From positions 1 through 64,000 of the forward strand of contig NZ_JOII01000008.1 in NCBI RefSeq assembly GCF_000719955.1: DNA of 64,000 bases. Direction: 5' to 3'. A program made the position numbers and the translations under genes. This DNA is from Streptomyces albidoflavus. GTDB lineage: Bacteria > Actinomycetota > Actinomycetes > Streptomycetales > Streptomycetaceae. The notes under the pieces are model-generated. The model worked only from the letters and a program-made list of their open reading frames with translations. It did not search any database and was not told the DNA's origin. Numbering within the stretch: the first letter of the stretch is position 1; every line of letters begins with the position of its first letter. This document shows, one piece after another, positions 1-18,396 of the stretch.

Positions 1-123
1 CTGCCGGGGCCGGCTGGGTGTGGTGGTGGGTGATGAGGAGGCGGGCGCCGGAGTCTTCGAGCATGTAGGTGAGCCGGTCGGCCGGGTAGGCCGGGTCCAG
101 GGGCAGGTAGGCCGCGCCGGTCT

Positions 124-6198
<6,075 letters not shown>

Positions 6199-6350
6199 CG
6201 GAACAATCCCCCAGGGAGGTGCGGGTCGGCGGGTGTGCTGGTCTGCTGGGCGAGGAGAGGGCTCCCGGTACGGGAGTCCGGCGCGGCGGCCGGGCCCCCG
6301 CGGGCCGGGAGCGTGCCCCGGCCCGCGGTGCGTGCGCCGGGGGCGCGGGG

Positions 6351-6557
6351 TCAGGCGGTGGCGGCCCGCAGGCTGCGCGGGCGCATGTCGGTCCAGTGGG
6401 CCTCGACGTGGGCGAGGCACTCCTCACGGGAGCGGTCCGCGAGCACGGTCCGCCAGCCCGCCGGGACGGTGGTGCCGGTGGGCCACAGGGAGTGCTGGCC
6501 CTCGTCGTTGACGAGCACGTCGTAGGAACGGTCGGAGTTCTCGAAGGGGTTGGACAC
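6351..6557 (-). CDS. MbtH-like NRPS accessory protein
   Basis: Protein of 68 residues that should bind and activate adenylation domains of the flanking synthetases. It has the family features NPFE near the N-terminus, HSLWP at 22-26, the PAGW segment, and a closing WTDMRP at 55-60. The GTG start at 6557 has GAAAGG six bases upstream. It sits between NRPS B (53 bp away) and NRPS A (152 bp), all in one direction, as usual for MbtH genes serving the same assembly line. The length is normal for the family. Confidence 0.95.
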   Translation of the reverse strand: MSNPFENSDRSYDVLVNDEGQHSLWPTGTTVPAGWRTVLADRSREECLAHVEAHWTDMRPRSLRAATA

Positions 6558-6610
6558 GGTGGGCCTTTCGTACGGGAGGGGCGAGGAGGGTCGAGAGGTG
6601 TGCGGGTGGG

Positions 6611-9600
6611 TCAGGACGGGGTGGCGGTGGCCGCCTCCAGCTCGGCGAGGATCACGTCCTCGACCTCGGCGGCCGCCTCGGCGACCGTCGGCCGGTCGAA
6701 GAGGGTGCGGGGGGTCAGACCGGTGCCGAAGACCGCGTTGATCTGCGTCACCGTGCGCAGGGCGAGCAGCGAATCGCCGCCCAGCTCGAAGAAGTTGTCG
6801 TGCAGGCCGACCCGCTCGGCCCCGAGCAGCTCCTGCCAGACCTCGGCGATCAGCGTCTCGGTGGGCGAGGACGGCGCCTCGTACGCGGTGCCGGTGGCCA
6901 GCCGCGCCCCGTCCGGGTCGGGCAGTGCCCGCCGGTCGACCTTGCCGTTGGCGGTCAGCGGCAGGGCGTCCAGCGCCGTGAAGGCGGCGGGCAGCATGTA
7001 CTCGGGCAGCGAGGCGGCCAGGCGGGCGCGGAGCTCCGCGGCACCGGGCAGTACGGCGCCCTGGGCCGGCACCAGGTGGCCGACCAGCACGGTCCGGCCG
7101 GAGCCGGGGTCGGTGTGCGGCACCACGGCCGCGTCCCCGACGGACGGGTGGGCGACGAGCGCGGCCTCGATCTCGCCGGTCTCCACCCGGAAACCGCGGA
7201 TCTTGACCTGGCCGTCGGTGCGGCCCAGGAACTCCAGGGTGCCGTCCGGCCGCCACGCCACGAGGTCCCCCGAGCGGTACATCCGCCCGCCCGGCGCGCC
7301 GAACGGGTCGGCGGTGAACCGCTCCGCCGTCAGCCCGGCCCGCGCGTGGTAGCCGCGGGCGAGCCCCGCCCCGGCGATGTACAGCTCGCCCGGAACCCCG
7401 GCGGGAACCGGTTCCAGGCCGCCGTCCAGGACGTACACCCGGGTGTTGGCCAGCGGCGCGCCGAGCGGCACCGAACCCTCGCCGAGGGCTCCCCGCAGGT
7501 CGTGCGTGGTGGTGAAGGTGGTGGCCTCGGTCGGGCCGTAGCCGTTGGTGAGCCGCAGCGCGGGATGGGCGTCGAGGACCCGGGCGCAGTGCTCGGGCGA
7601 GAGCCGGTCGCCGCCCGCCAGCAGGTGCCGCAGCCCGGCGAAGACCGTCACGTCGTCCTCGGCGACCTGGTGGAACAGGCCCGCCGTCAGCCACAGGTGG
7701 GTGACGCCGGCCTCGGTGAGGAACCGGCCGAGCTCCGCCGTGGTCGGCACGTGCGGCGGGTGCACCGCCAGCCGTGCGCCGCGCAGCAGCGCCGTCCACA
7801 CCTCGAACGTCGACGCGTCGAAGGAGAGCGAGGCGAACTGCGCCACCGTGTCGCCGGGCCGGACCTCGGTGTACCCGCTCGCCAGCGCCAGCCGCACCAC
7901 GGCCCGGTGCGGGGTCAGCACGCCCTTGGGCACGCCGGTGGAGCCCGAGGTGTACATGACGTAGGCGAGGTCGTCCGGCGCCGGGGACGGCACGGGCGCC
8001 GCGTCACCGGGCCGGGCGGCTATCGCCCCGGCCTCCTCGTCCAGGTCCAGGGCCCGGACCCCGGAGGCGGGCAGCCGGTCGCGCAGGGCCTTCTCGGTGA
8101 CCAGCAGTCCCACCCCGGCGTCGCCGATCATGTACGCCAGCCGGTCCGCGGGATAGCCCGGGTCCAGCGGGACGTACGCCGCCCCCGCCTTGACCACGGC
8201 GAGCAGCGCGGTGACCGCGTGCGCCCCGCGCTCCAGGCACAGGCCCACCAGGGAGCCGCGGCCGGCGCCGAGCGCCACCAGGTGGTGGGCGAGGCGGTTG
8301 GCCCGCTCGTCCAGCTGCCGGTAGGTCAGCTCCTCGCCCGCGTCGGTGACGGCGACCGCGTCGGGGTGTTCGCGGACGCGGGCGGCGAACAGCTCCGGCA
8401 CCGACGCCTCGGGCAGCTCCTCGGCGGTGTCGTTCCAGCCGCGTACGGTCTGCTCCGCCTCGGCCTCGGTGAGCATCCCCACGGCGGAGACCGGTGTCCC
8501 GCCGTCGGCCGCCGCCAGGGAGCCGAGCAACGCCTCCAGCCGTCCGCAGAGCCGCCCGGCCGTCGCCTCGTCGTACAGCGCGGCGTCGTACGCCAGGGTG
8601 TAGCTGAGGTCGTCGCCGGCGTAGGCGATGAGGTTGAGCGGGTAGTTGGTGGCCTCGGTGCCCGCCAGGCGGCGCAGCCGCAGGCCGTGGGCGGCGGCCG
8701 CCTCGTCGTCCATCGGGTAGTTCTCGAAGACGACCAGGGTCCGGAAGAGATCGGCACCCCGCTCGACGTCGCCGCACGCCTGGATACGGGGGAGCGGCAC
8801 GTACTCGTACTGCCGCGCCTCCACCTGGGCCCGCTGGAGCGCCTGGAGCCAGACGGCGGCGGGTGCCGACTCGTCGACGCGTACCCGGACCGGCAGGGTG
8901 TTGATGAGCATGCCGATCATCGAGTCCGCGCCGGGCAGGTCGGCCGGACGGCCCGAGACGGTCGCGCCGAAGACCACGTCGGACTCCCCGGCGTGCCGGG
9001 CCAGCAGCAGCGTCCAGGCGCCCTGGAGCACGGTGTTGACGGTCAGCCGGTGCCGCCGGGCGAAGGCGAACAGCGCGCGGGAGGCGGCCGGGTCCAGGCG
9101 CCGCGCCAGCCGCGCGGTGGAGCCGGTGGCGTGGCCCGGCGCGGTGTGCCGCAGGGCGGGCAGCGGGGTCGGCGCCGCGAAGCCGTCCAGGGTCTCGCGC
9201 CAGTACGCCTCGGCCTCGGCCAGGTCCTGCCGCTCCAGCCAGTCGACGTAGGCGCGGAAGGGGCGGCGGGCGGGCAGCGGGTGCTCCCGGCCGGCGGCCA
9301 GCTCCGCGTAGGCCGCGTGGGTCTGGGCCAGCACGTCGAAGGTGGACCAGCCGTCGAGCAGGATGTGGTGGAAGGCGCACACCAGCCGGACGGTGGTGTC
9401 CGTCAGCCGCACCAGGGTGAGCCGCATCAGCGGCGCGACGGTCAGGTCCACGGGCCGGCCGCGGTCCTCGGCGAGGAGCCGCCGTACGGCCTCCTCCTGC
9501 TCGGCGGTGGGCAGGCCACGCCAGTCGAGGTGGGTCACCGGCAGCTCGGCCTGGCGCCGGACCACCATCAGCGGCCGCTCCACCTCCCGCCACTCCAGTG

Positions 9601-12600
9601 AGGCGCGCAGGACACCGACGTGGTCGGCGACGCGCTGCCAGGCCGTGGCGAGCAGCGCCGGGTCGTCGACGCCGTCCAGCTCGAAGGTCATCTGCTCGGT
9701 GTAGGCGCGCGGGGTGGACAGGGTGTGGAAGAGCATGCCGCTCTGCACCGGGGTGAGCGGGTGGACGTCCTCGACGTCGCGGCCGCCGCCGGTGATCCGG
9801 TCCACCGCCGCCTGGTCGAGCCGGGCCAGCGGGAAGTCGGACGGGGTGGCCCCGCCGTTCTCCGGGCGCAGGCAGTGCTCCACCACACCGCGCAGCGCGG
9901 CGAGGAAGGCGTCGGCGAGCCGCTGGACCGTCTCGGTGCGGTGGACGGCCGGGGCGTGGATCCAGTCGACACGCAGTTCCCCGTCGCCGACGGCCGCCAC
10001 CACGTCGATCAGGTGCGGGCGGGGCTGGGCGGGCGCCTGGTCGGCGCCGAGCCGCTCCGCGAGCCGCGTGCGGACCAGCCCTTCGGTGCCGGTGGCACCG
10101 TCCCACCGGCCGAGGTAGTTGAAGCTGATCTCGGGGTGCGGAGCGCCCGCGAGGGCGCGGTGCGCGGCGGTGTCCGGCTCGGAAAGGTGGCGCAGCGCGC
10201 CGTGGCCGATGCCGTGGCCGGGCACGGCCCGCAGCCGCTCCTTGACGGCCTTCAGGGAGCGCCCCCAGTCGCCGGGGCCGTCCGGTGCCTCGGGCAGCTC
10301 CAGCCGGAACGGGTGGATGGTGGTGAACCAGCCGACCGTGCGGGAGAGGTCGACGTCGTCGAACAGCTCCTCGCGGCCGTGGCCCTCCAGGGCCACGGTG
10401 ACCGGCTCCCCGGCCCAGTCGCGCAGGACCCGGCCGAGCGCGGTCAGCAGCACGTCGTTGATCCGCGTGCGGTACGCCGCGGGCACCTGCTGGAGCAGGG
10501 CCCGCGTCTCGGCGCGGCTCAGCCGTACGGAGGCGGTCGCCGCGGCGCCGAAGGTGTTGGCCTCCGGCGCCTCGTCGGCGCCGGCGTCCCGGGGCAGCGG
10601 CCGGATGTGCGCCGACTCCGCCTGCCAGTAGGGAAGTTCGTGATCCATGGCGCCGGAGCGCACGTGGCCGGTGAGCCGGTCCGCCCACTGCTGGTAGCTG
10701 CTGGTCCGGGCGCCCAGGTCGACGGGGCGCCCCTCGGCGAGCTGGGCGTAGGCGGTGGCGAGGTCCTCCAGGACGATGCGCCAGGAGACCCCGTCCATCA
10801 CCAGGTGGTGGACGGCCAGGAACAGCCGCGGGAGCTGGGAGGGACCCAGGCGGAAGAAGACGCCCTTGAAGAGGCCGCCGCCCGCCAGGTCCAGGGAACG
10901 CTGCGCCGCCGACGCGGCCTCGTGCAGCGCGGCCTCCCGCCGTTCCGCCGCAAGCCCGGAGAGGTCGCGTACGGCCAGTGGCTGGGCCGGGGCGGTGCCG
11001 TACTCCTGGACCCAACGGCCGTCGTCCTGGCGGGTGTAGCGCATCCGCAGGGCGTCATGCCGGGCGGCGACCGCGGCGAGGGCGCGCTCCAGCAGGGCGG
11101 TGTCGGTGCCGGGCGCCAGTTCGACCTGGGCGGACATGCCGTAGTGGTCCGGGTCGACGGTGTGCTCGGCGAAGAACCAGTCCTGGACGGGGGTGAGCAG
11201 GGCCTCGCCCGTCACCTCGGCCGGGCCGTCGCCCGTGGCCGTCTCCTCGACCGTCCCGGCCACCTCCGCGAGGGCGGCGACGCTCTGGTGGAGGAAGAGC
11301 AGCCGGGAGGTGAGCAGGATGCCGGCCTGGCGGGCGCGGGAGACGACCTGGATGGAGAGGATCGAGTCGCCGCCGAGGTCGAAGAAGTTGTCGTGGACGC
11401 CGACCCGTTCGATCCCGAGCACCTCGGCCCAGACCCCGGCCAGCACCTCCTCGGCACGGTTGCGCGGCGGGGTGTGGTCGGCGCCGCCGCGCTCCGCCCG
11501 GAAGTCCGGCTCGGGCAGCGCCCGCCGGTCGACCTTGCCGCTCGGGGTGAGCGGCAGCCGCTCCAGCCGCACGTACAGGCCGGGGACCATGTAGTCCGGC
11601 AGCGAACCGGCCAGGTGGGAGCGGAGTTCGCCGGTGGTCAGCTCGCGGTCGGTCACCAGGTGGCCGACCAGCCGCTGCCTTCCTGTCCCGTCGCGGTGGA
11701 CGGCGACCACCGCGTCCCGTACGTCCGGGTGGCGGCCGAGGGCGGTCTCGATCTCGCCCAGCTCGATGCGGAAGCCGCGCACCTTGACCTGGTTGTCGGC
11801 GCGGCCCAGGTACTCCAGGCTGCCGTCGGCCCGCCACCGCGCCACGTCGCCGGAGCGGTACATGCGCTCGCCCGGCGCGCCGTACGGGTCGGCGGTGAAC
11901 CGCTCGGCGGTCAGGCCGGGGCGCCCGTGGTAGCCCCGGGCCAGGTGCGGCCCGGCGATGTACAGCTCGCCGGGCACGCCGGCGGGCACCGGCTGGAGCG
12001 CGGCGTCGAGCAGCCGGACGCGGGTGTTGGGCAGCGGGGTGCCGATCGGCGGGACGGCGCCGCCGGTGAGCGGGGCGCTCATGGTGGCGACCACGGTGGA
12101 CTCGGTGGGCCCGTACGCGTTGATCATGCGGCGGCCCGGCGACCAGCGGGCCACCAGGTCGCCGGTGCTGGCCTCCCCGCCGACGACCAGGGTGCGCAGC
12201 CCCTCCAGCCCGTCGGGGGTCAGGGTGGCGACGGCCGAGGGCGCCAGCAGGGCGTGGCTGATGCGGCGTGCGGACAGGAAGTCCTGGAGCGCCTCGCCGA
12301 CCAGCGGCCCGTGCGGCGGCAGGACGAGGGTGGCGCCCGCGGGCAGCGCCATCAGGATCTCCATGACCGCGCCGTCGAACGAGGACGAGGCGAACTGGAC
12401 GATCCGGCTCTCCTCGGTCACCTCCAGCCGCTCGATCTCGGCGGCGGCCAGGTTGCCGATGCCCCGGTGCGGGACGAGCACCCCCTTCGGGGTGCCGGTC
12501 GACCCCGAGGTGTAGATGACGTACGCGAGGTCGTCCGGGCGCGGCCCCGGCGTGGGGGCGGTGGTGGGCAGGTCCCGGAGTCCGGCGACGGCGGCCGGGT

Positions 12601-15600
12601 CGACGACGACCGCGCCGGTGTCCGGCAGGCGCCCGGCCAGCTCGGAGCGGGTGACGACGAGGGAGGCCCCGGAGTCCTGGAGCATGAAGGCGAGCCGGTC
12701 GGCCGGGTAGCCCGGGTCGAGCGGCAGGTAGGCGGCGCCGGTCTTCATGATGCCGAGCAGGCCGACGACGGTCTCCACCCCGCGCTCCAGGCAGAGCCCG
12801 GCGAGGGTGCCGGGCCCGGCACCGAGCGAACGGAGGTGGTGGGCGAGCTGGTTGGCCCGCTCGTCCAGCTGCCGGTAGCTCAACGCGGTGTGCGTGTCCT
12901 CCACGGCCGGCGAGTCGGGGCGGCGGCGGGCGCTCTCGGCGACCAGCTCGGGGAAGGTGCCGGGCAGCGGGGGGACGGTGGCGCCGTTCCAGCCGTGGAC
13001 GAGCTGGTGGTGCTCGGCGTCGGTCAGCATCGGCAGGGTGGCGAGGGCACGGCCGGGCTCGGCCGCGGCGGCCGCCAGCACCGTCGTCACGTGCCCGGCG
13101 AACCGGGCGACGGTCGCCTCGTCGAAGAGGGCGGTGCTGTAGCCGACCTGGGCGGTGAGGCCGTCCTCCCCCTCGAAGAACTCCACCGTCAGGTCGAACG
13201 GCGCCGCCTCGCGGTGCACCGGGTGGTCGGCGACGGTGAGACCGGGCAGCCGGGCGCGGTCGGCGGGCGCGTTCTGCAGCACCACCATGGCCTGGACGAG
13301 CGGGGTGCGGCTGTTGTCGCGGGCCGCGCCCACCGCGTCCACGATCCGCTCGAAGGGCACGTCCTCGTGGGCGAACGCCTCCAGGGCGGTCTCCTTGAGC
13401 TGCGCCAGCAGCTCCCCGTACGACATCGCGGCGTCCACGCGGGAGCGGAGCACCACCGTGTTGACGAGGTAGCCGACCAGTTCCTCCAGGTCGCCGTGGT
13501 TGCGGCCGGAGGAGGCGGTGCCCACCGCGATGTCCTCCTGCCCGGACCAGCGGGCGAGGACGGCCTTGACCGCCGCCGTCAGCGCCATGAAGAGGGTGGC
13601 GCCCTCCCGCCGCGCCAGCTCCTTGACGGCGGAGGCGGTGGTGGCGGGCACGGCGAAGGTGTACGTGGCGCCGGCGGTGGAGCGGACCCCGGCGCGCGGC
13701 CGGTCGGTGGGCAGTTCCAGCGGGGTGATGCCGTCCAGCTGCGCACGCCACCACTCCAGTTGCCGGGTGAGCAGGCCGCCGCTCTCCAGACGGCCGCGCT
13801 GCCAGGCGGCGAAGTCCGGGTACTGCACGGCGGCCTCGCGCAGCTCCGGGGCGCGGTCCTCGGTGCGCGCGGCGTAGAACTCGCCCAGCTCGCGCAGGAC
13901 GATGCCGGTGGACCAGCCGTCCGTGACGATGTGGTGCATGCCGAGGACGCAGATGTGCTCGTCGTCGGCGAGGCGGACCAGCAGCACGCGCACCAGCGGC
14001 CCGGCCGTCAGGTCGTAGGGGCGGGCTGTCTGGGCGCGGACCAGCTCGCGCAGCCGGTCCTCGCGCAGCGAGCCGTCGACGGCGGAGACGTCCTCGGTCC
14101 GCCACTCCGGCGCGAGCTGCGGGTGGACCACCTGGACGCCGCGCCCGGCGACCACGCCGAAGGTGGTGCGCAGGGACTCGTGGCGCGCGGTCAGGTCCTG
14201 GACGGCGCCGCGCAGCGCCTCGGCGTCGAGCCTGCCGGTCAGACGCAGCCCGGTGGCGGTGTGGTACTCGGCGCCCGTCGGGTCGAAGTCGTGGAGGAAC
14301 CACTGGCGTTGCTGGCCGTACGACATCGGCAGGGCGCCGTCGCGCGGCACGAGCGGGATGGCGGAGTCCTCGCCGGAGTCCTCGGGTGCCACCGAGGCGG
14401 CGAGCAGGGCGATCGTCGGGGTGTCGAAGAGCACGCGGGGCGGCAGGGCGACGCCCAGCGCCGCGCGCATCCGGGAGACGGCGCGGACGGAGAGGATCGA
14501 GTTGCCGCCGAGCGCGAAGAAGTCGTCGTGGACGCCGATCCGTGGGACGCCGAGCACATCGGTCCAGATGGCGGCCAGCGTCTCCTCGACCGCCGTGCGC
14601 GGCGCGTCCTCGGTGGCCGCCTCGCTCTCGCGCACCGTGGCGGGGTCGGGCAGCGCCTTGCGGTCCACCTTGTCGTTGGGGGTGAGCGGCAGGGCGTCCA
14701 GGACGACGACGGTGGCGGGCACCATGTGGTCGGGCAGACCCTCGGCGAGGAAGGCGCGCAGGGCGTCGGAGGTGGGGCGCTGCTTCCCGGCGGCGACGTA
14801 GGCGATCAGGTTGGTGTTGCGGGTGACCACGACCGCCTGGGCGACGCCCGGGTGAAGGGCCAGGGCGCTCTCGATCTCGCCCAGCTCGATGCGGAAGCCG
14901 CGCACCTTGACCTGGTCGTCGGCGCGGCCCAGGTACTCCAGGTCACCGCCGGCACTCCAGCGGGCCACGTCCCCCGAGCGGTACATCCGCTCGCCGGGCG
15001 CGCCGTACGGGTTGGCGACGAACCGCTCCGCGGTGAGCCCGGGCCGGCCCTGGTAGCCCCGGGCGAGCCCGGGTCCGGCCAGGTACAGCTCGCCGCGCAC
15101 GCCCGCCGGTACCGGCCGCAGGGCGTCGTCCAGGACGTACGCCCGGAAGTTGGCGATCGGGGTGCCGATCGGCGGCACCACGGCGCCGCTGAGCGGGCGG
15201 CTCATCGTGGCGCAGACGGTGGTCTCGGTGGGGCCGTAGGCGTTGATCATGCGGCGGCCGCCCGACCAGCGGGCGACCAGGTCGGCCGTGCTGGCCTCGC
15301 CCGCCACGACGAGCGTGGCGTCGGCGGGCAGGCCGCGGCCCTCGGGCAGCACGGCGACGGTGGCGGGCGTCAGGGTGGCGTGGGTGACGCCGTGCTCCGC
15401 GGCGTAGGCGGCGAGCGGTTCGCCGGGCGCCAGCGTCTCCTTGGCGCCCATGACGAGAGCGGCGCCGGTCAGCAGCCCCATGCACACCTCCCAGAACGCC
15501 GCGTCGAAGCTGGCGGAGGCGAACTGCAGGACCCGGCTGTCGCCGGTGACGCCGAACGCCTCCGCCTGCACGGCGGCCAGGTTGCCGATGCCCGCGTGGG

Positions 15601-16849
15601 AGACGAGGACGCCTTTGGGGCGACCGGTGGAGCCCGAGGTGTAGATGGCGTACGCCAGGTCCTCGGCGACCGGCGTGGTCTCCGGCGCGGTTGCCGGGCG
15701 GGCGTCGAGCGCCGCCCGGTCGGCGGTGAGGTCCACGAGGGTCGCGTCGGTGCCGGGCAGCCGGTCGCGCAGCTCGCGCTGGGTGACGACGACGCGGACA
15801 CCGGAGTCCTGGAGCATGTACGCCAGCCGGTCGGCCGGGTAGGCCGGATCGAGCGGCAGGTAGGCGGCGCCCGCCTTCATGATGCCGAGCAGCCCGGCCG
15901 CCATGGCCGCGCCGCGCTCGACGCAGAGACCGATCAACTGGTCGCGTCCGGCGCCCAGTTCGAGGAGATGGTGGGCGATGCGGTTGGCCCGCTCGTCCAG
16001 TTCCCGGTAGCTGACCGGGCCGCTCTCGTCGATGACGGCGGTCCCCTCGGGCCGCTCGGCCACCCGCGCGGCGAACAGCTCGGGGAAGGTGCCGGCGGGG
16101 ACCTCGCGCGCCGTGTCGTTCCAGACGTGCACGACCTCGGTGAACTCGTCGTCGGTGATCAGCGGCAGCGCGCTGAGCGGCGTCGCCGGGTCGGCCGCCG
16201 CCCCGGCGAGCAGCACGGTGAGGTGCCCGGCGAGCCTGGTGGCCGTCGCCTCCTCGAAGAGGGCGGTGCTGTGCCGCACCCGCAGCCGGGCCCCGGCGAT
16301 CTCCACCGACAGGTCCAGCGGGTCGAAGTCCCGCTGCGCTGGACCGAGTTCGTCCAGCACGGCCACCATGGCCTGGACGTACGGGGTGACGCTGGTGTCC
16401 GGCTCGGGAGCCAGCGCCTTGACGAGGTCGGCGAACGGGACGCCGTCGTGGGCCAGCGCCTCGTCCAGGGCGCGGCCGGTGTCGTCCAGCAGGGCGGCGA
16501 AGGGCGCGGCCGGTTCGACGGCGGTGCGGACGACGACGGTGTGGCCGGAGCGCGGGGAGACCGTGCCGAGCGCGACGTCCTCCTGGCCGGAGTAGCGGGC
16601 GAGCAGGGCGGTGACGGCGGCGGCGAGGACCGCGGTGGGGGCAGTGGAGTGGCTCCGGCCCAGCTCCGCGAGGGCCGCGGCGGCGGGGGCCGGCAGCTCG
16701 CGCTCGTGGGTGGCGGTGCCGCTCGACCGGATCACCGGACGCGGCCGGTCGGTGGGCAGGTCCAGGGGCGGGACACCGTCCAGCCTCGCCCGCCAGAAGT
16801 CGGTCTGAGCGGGGACCGTCCGGTTCACCGGCGCGTCGGCGCGAACCAC
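6611..16849 (-). CDS. Nonribosomal peptide synthetase B (truncated C, A-T, C-A-T-E, C-A-T), initiating
   Basis: About 3412 residues, three modules. It opens inside a condensation domain at FWRARLDGV, so only the C-terminal lobe is present and no HHxxxDG exists before the first A domain. The rest is A1 (TSGSTG near 403), T (LGGNS near 781), C (HHIVTDG near 973), A2 (near 1445), T (LGGDS near 1827), E (HHLVMDG near 2016), D-to-L C (FHHILLDG near 2495), A3 (near 2970) and T (LGGDS near 3357). No thioesterase is present. Pocket codes read from the sequence: A1 DAWTVAAVC, essentially the Phe code; A2 DGMLVGAVV, hydrophobic but unassigned; A3 DAFWLGGTF, the Val code. The predicted order is L-Phe, D-X, L-Val. 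The GTG at 16849 has GGAGG seven bases upstream, so the missing N-lobe is not a start-choice error, and the next upstream gene is a separate thioesterase. Confidence 0.93.
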   Translation of the reverse strand: MVRADAPVNRTVPAQTDFWRARLDGVPPLDLPTDRPRPVIRSSGTATHERELPAPAAAALAELGRSHSTAPTAVLAAAVTALLARYSGQEDVALGTVSPRSGHTVVVRTAVEPAAPFAALLDDTGRALDEALAHDGVPFADLVKALAPEPDTSVTPYVQAMVAVLDELGPAQRDFDPLDLSVEIAGARLRVRHSTALFEEATATRLAGHLTVLLAGAAADPATPLSALPLITDDEFTEVVHVWNDTAREVPAGTFPELFAARVAERPEGTAVIDESGPVSYRELDERANRIAHHLLELGAGRDQLIGLCVERGAAMAAGLLGIMKAGAAYLPLDPAYPADRLAYMLQDSGVRVVVTQRELRDRLPGTDATLVDLTADRAALDARPATAPETTPVAEDLAYAIYTSGSTGRPKGVLVSHAGIGNLAAVQAEAFGVTGDSRVLQFASASFDAAFWEVCMGLLTGAALVMGAKETLAPGEPLAAYAAEHGVTHATLTPATVAVLPEGRGLPADATLVVAGEASTADLVARWSGGRRMINAYGPTETTVCATMSRPLSGAVVPPIGTPIANFRAYVLDDALRPVPAGVRGELYLAGPGLARGYQGRPGLTAERFVANPYGAPGERMYRSGDVARWSAGGDLEYLGRADDQVKVRGFRIELGEIESALALHPGVAQAVVVTRNTNLIAYVAAGKQRPTSDALRAFLAEGLPDHMVPATVVVLDALPLTPNDKVDRKALPDPATVRESEAATEDAPRTAVEETLAAIWTDVLGVPRIGVHDDFFALGGNSILSVRAVSRMRAALGVALPPRVLFDTPTIALLAASVAPEDSGEDSAIPLVPRDGALPMSYGQQRQWFLHDFDPTGAEYHTATGLRLTGRLDAEALRGAVQDLTARHESLRTTFGVVAGRGVQVVHPQLAPEWRTEDVSAVDGSLREDRLRELVRAQTARPYDLTAGPLVRVLLVRLADDEHICVLGMHHIVTDGWSTGIVLRELGEFYAARTEDRAPELREAAVQYPDFAAWQRGRLESGGLLTRQLEWWRAQLDGITPLELPTDRPRAGVRSTAGATYTFAVPATTASAVKELARREGATLFMALTAAVKAVLARWSGQEDIAVGTASSGRNHGDLEELVGYLVNTVVLRSRVDAAMSYGELLAQLKETALEAFAHEDVPFERIVDAVGAARDNSRTPLVQAMVVLQNAPADRARLPGLTVADHPVHREAAPFDLTVEFFEGEDGLTAQVGYSTALFDEATVARFAGHVTTVLAAAAAEPGRALATLPMLTDAEHHQLVHGWNGATVPPLPGTFPELVAESARRRPDSPAVEDTHTALSYRQLDERANQLAHHLRSLGAGPGTLAGLCLERGVETVVGLLGIMKTGAAYLPLDPGYPADRLAFMLQDSGASLVVTRSELAGRLPDTGAVVVDPAAVAGLRDLPTTAPTPGPRPDDLAYVIYTSGSTGTPKGVLVPHRGIGNLAAAEIERLEVTEESRIVQFASSSFDGAVMEILMALPAGATLVLPPHGPLVGEALQDFLSARRISHALLAPSAVATLTPDGLEGLRTLVVGGEASTGDLVARWSPGRRMINAYGPTESTVVATMSAPLTGGAVPPIGTPLPNTRVRLLDAALQPVPAGVPGELYIAGPHLARGYHGRPGLTAERFTADPYGAPGERMYRSGDVARWRADGSLEYLGRADNQVKVRGFRIELGEIETALGRHPDVRDAVVAVHRDGTGRQRLVGHLVTDRELTTGELRSHLAGSLPDYMVPGLYVRLERLPLTPSGKVDRRALPEPDFRAERGGADHTPPRNRAEEVLAGVWAEVLGIERVGVHDNFFDLGGDSILSIQVVSRARQAGILLTSRLLFLHQSVAALAEVAGTVEETATGDGPAEVTGEALLTPVQDWFFAEHTVDPDHYGMSAQVELAPGTDTALLERALAAVAARHDALRMRYTRQDDGRWVQEYGTAPAQPLAVRDLSGLAAERREAALHEAASAAQRSLDLAGGGLFKGVFFRLGPSQLPRLFLAVHHLVMDGVSWRIVLEDLATAYAQLAEGRPVDLGARTSSYQQWADRLTGHVRSGAMDHELPYWQAESAHIRPLPRDAGADEAPEANTFGAAATASVRLSRAETRALLQQVPAAYRTRINDVLLTALGRVLRDWAGEPVTVALEGHGREELFDDVDLSRTVGWFTTIHPFRLELPEAPDGPGDWGRSLKAVKERLRAVPGHGIGHGALRHLSEPDTAAHRALAGAPHPEISFNYLGRWDGATGTEGLVRTRLAERLGADQAPAQPRPHLIDVVAAVGDGELRVDWIHAPAVHRTETVQRLADAFLAALRGVVEHCLRPENGGATPSDFPLARLDQAAVDRITGGGRDVEDVHPLTPVQSGMLFHTLSTPRAYTEQMTFELDGVDDPALLATAWQRVADHVGVLRASLEWREVERPLMVVRRQAELPVTHLDWRGLPTAEQEEAVRRLLAEDRGRPVDLTVAPLMRLTLVRLTDTTVRLVCAFHHILLDGWSTFDVLAQTHAAYAELAAGREHPLPARRPFRAYVDWLERQDLAEAEAYWRETLDGFAAPTPLPALRHTAPGHATGSTARLARRLDPAASRALFAFARRHRLTVNTVLQGAWTLLLARHAGESDVVFGATVSGRPADLPGADSMIGMLINTLPVRVRVDESAPAAVWLQALQRAQVEARQYEYVPLPRIQACGDVERGADLFRTLVVFENYPMDDEAAAAHGLRLRRLAGTEATNYPLNLIAYAGDDLSYTLAYDAALYDEATAGRLCGRLEALLGSLAAADGGTPVSAVGMLTEAEAEQTVRGWNDTAEELPEASVPELFAARVREHPDAVAVTDAGEELTYRQLDERANRLAHHLVALGAGRGSLVGLCLERGAHAVTALLAVVKAGAAYVPLDPGYPADRLAYMIGDAGVGLLVTEKALRDRLPASGVRALDLDEEAGAIAARPGDAAPVPSPAPDDLAYVMYTSGSTGVPKGVLTPHRAVVRLALASGYTEVRPGDTVAQFASLSFDASTFEVWTALLRGARLAVHPPHVPTTAELGRFLTEAGVTHLWLTAGLFHQVAEDDVTVFAGLRHLLAGGDRLSPEHCARVLDAHPALRLTNGYGPTEATTFTTTHDLRGALGEGSVPLGAPLANTRVYVLDGGLEPVPAGVPGELYIAGAGLARGYHARAGLTAERFTADPFGAPGGRMYRSGDLVAWRPDGTLEFLGRTDGQVKIRGFRVETGEIEAALVAHPSVGDAAVVPHTDPGSGRTVLVGHLVPAQGAVLPGAAELRARLAASLPEYMLPAAFTALDALPLTANGKVDRRALPDPDGARLATGTAYEAPSSPTETLIAEVWQELLGAERVGLHDNFFELGGDSLLALRTVTQINAVFGTGLTPRTLFDRPTVAEAAAEVEDVILAELEAATATPS

Positions 16850-16868
16850 GTGTGTACCTCCAGGGAAG

Positions 16869-16911
16869 CGGCTTCCGGGCAGGGGAGGGCAGGGCAGGGT
16901 GCCGGAAGCCG
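16869..16911 (-). promoter_or_regulatory. Leader hairpin before NRPS B with a four-G-run loop
   Basis: Perfect 10-bp inverted arms CGGCTTCCGG (16869-16878) and CCGGAAGCCG (16902-16911) enclose a 23-nt loop. On the + strand the loop contains GGGG, GGG, GGG and GGG separated by one or two bases, which fits a G-quadruplex motif. The hairpin ends seven bases upstream of the GGAGG of NRPS B, inside its presumed leader. It could be an attenuator or translation-control element. No U-tract follows, so a simple terminator is less likely. Function is inferred. Confidence 0.45.
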
Positions 16912-16922
16912 ACGGGAACGTC

Positions 16923-16963
16923 GGAAGAGGAAGAAGAAGAGAAGAAGAGAAGAGGAGAAGAGG
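16923..16963. repeat. 41-nt homopurine tract between thioesterase and NRPS B
   Basis: An uninterrupted run of A and G on the + strand made of GAA, GAAGA and GAGGA repeats, polypyrimidine on the transcribed-sense minus strand. Such runs are rare in DNA of this base composition. It lies in the 181-bp gap between the thioesterase stop and the NRPS B start. It encodes no recognisable protein. Confidence 0.8.
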
Positions 16964-17030
16964 CCGGACGGCGGACGCCGGGCGTCGGCGCGCGGGCGCC
17001 CCGTCCAGGGCGGCCGCGGAGAGGGAGCGG

Positions 17031-18371
17031 CTACGGAGCGGCGGTCCGCCGGGCGGCGCGGCCGCCGAGCTGCATGAGGTGGATCTCGCCCGAGGCACGG
17101 TCCGTGACGAACCGGCCGGTGTAGGGGGCGACGTCGGTGTCGGTCCGACGCGCGGTGAAGGTCAGGTCCTCGTGGACCGTCAGGTCGGCGACGAGGCCGG
17201 TGGCGTCGGTCAGGACCGGCACGCCGCTCTCGGCGGTGCGCACGCGGAACACCGTGTCGCCGTTGCGGTAGTCGCCGTCGAGCCGGCCGGGACCGGCGGT
17301 CAGCGGCGGCGTGGTGGCGGCGAGGGGACGGTGGTCGCCGACGGGAACGCCCCGCTCACGCAGGGCGTCGACCAGTTCGGCCCACATCGCGGTGCCGGTG
17401 GTGGCGTTGGTGGTCAGCGCCACCACCGTGCCGTCGGCGGGCCGGAACCGCAGGTGGGCGGTGCCGCCGTCGACCGTGCCGTCGTGGCCCAGCCACACCC
17501 CGTCCGGCGAGGCGTGGTGGGCCAGGCCCAGGCCCCAGGCGTCGGCCATGCCGAAGGCGTCGGCCGCGGGCGTCCGGGCGCACATCTCGGTGCGCTGCTC
17601 CTCGGGGAGCAGCTCCGCCGCGTCCGGGTGGGTGCCCAGGAGCAGGGTGGCGAGGGCGGCCAGGTCGTCCGCGCTGCCGGCCAGTCCGCCCGCCGGGGCC
17701 CAACTGGGCGGCAGGAAGAGGCCGACGGGCGTGGCCGAGCGGTTCTCGCCGGGGCGGACCGTGTGGCACTGGGCGAGGGCCCGCTGCCCGCCGGGCGCGT
17801 CGTGCACGAAGACCGGGTCGATGCCGAGCGGGCGCAGCACCAGGTTGGCGAGGGCCGCCTGCCATTTCATGTCGGTGACGGCTTCGACGGTGCGGCCGAG
17901 GATGTTGTATCCGGAATTCGCGTAGGAGAAGCACGATCCGGGCCGGTGCAGTGTGCGGGTGGCCGCCGAAACACTCGCCGTGTAACGGGCCAGAGAAGTC
18001 TCCGCCACGTCGTCCGTCTCGTGGTCGGCCACCAGTCCGCCGGTGTGGCTCAACAGGTGCCGCAGGGTGATCTCGGAGAACGCCTCGTCCACCGCGTTGT
18101 CGAATTCCGCCACGTAATCCGCGACGGGGTCGTCCCATTCGAGTTCGCCGTCGGCGACCAGCTGTCCGACAAGAGTCGCGGTGAACGCCTTGGTCACCGA
18201 GCCCAGCGCGAAAGCCGTTTCCGTGGTGACCGGATCGGCGACGCCGGTCCTTCTCACTCCGGTGGCCAGCGACAGGCTCCGGCCCGCCCGGAGGACGGTG
18301 AGCTGTGCTCCAGGGATCGCGTGCGCACGGGTGAGCGTGCGCAGCAGATCCTCCGCCAGGTCCGCTTCCAA
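17031..18371 (-). CDS. Penicillin-binding-protein-type thioesterase / peptide cyclase (SurE type, beta-lactamase fold)
   Basis: Class C beta-lactamase-fold protein of 446 residues with SVTK (Ser58, Lys61), SYAN (Tyr150) and HDGT (His296). The spacing of these residues closely follows SurE, the trans-acting offloading cyclase of surugamide. No signal peptide or membrane segment is seen, so it is probably cytoplasmic, unlike a true beta-lactamase or D,D-peptidase. It lies immediately upstream of NRPS B, and no thioesterase domain is visible in either synthetase. The likely job is release and macrocyclisation of the peptidyl chain; known relatives favour a D-configured C-terminal residue. The TTG at 18371 (AAGGGGGGA just upstream) is preferred over earlier in-frame starts because those would make a 42-bp palindrome coding. 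A resistance-type beta-lactamase is the alternative. Confidence 0.8.
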   Translation of the reverse strand: MEADLAEDLLRTLTRAHAIPGAQLTVLRAGRSLSLATGVRRTGVADPVTTETAFALGSVTKAFTATLVGQLVADGELEWDDPVADYVAEFDNAVDEAFSEITLRHLLSHTGGLVADHETDDVAETSLARYTASVSAATRTLHRPGSCFSYANSGYNILGRTVEAVTDMKWQAALANLVLRPLGIDPVFVHDAPGGQRALAQCHTVRPGENRSATPVGLFLPPSWAPAGGLAGSADDLAALATLLLGTHPDAAELLPEEQRTEMCARTPAADAFGMADAWGLGLAHHASPDGVWLGHDGTVDGGTAHLRFRPADGTVVALTTNATTGTAMWAELVDALRERGVPVGDHRPLAATTPPLTAGPGRLDGDYRNGDTVFRVRTAESGVPVLTDATGLVADLTVHEDLTFTARRTDTDVAPYTGRFVTDRASGEIHLMQLGGRAARRTAAP

Positions 18372-18396
18372 GATTCCCCCCTTGTCGAACTCCGCC

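Noticed and set aside
9620..17077. Very long + strand open frame opposite NRPS B (about 2485 codons)
   Set aside because: It mirrors the NRPS coding strand, is rich in Gly, Arg, Val and Gln without any domain, and is explained by extreme third-position GC bias on the opposite strand. The same applies to 3229-6525 and 832-2979.
16852..17124. Small + strand protein across the homopurine tract
   Set aside because: It is made of Glu/Lys/Arg runs from the purine repeat with no ribosome site and overlaps the thioesterase end.
17031..18371. Resistance beta-lactamase
   Set aside because: No export signal, catalytic spacing close to SurE-type cyclases and position next to a thioesterase-less NRPS favour peptide release. 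Not excluded outright.
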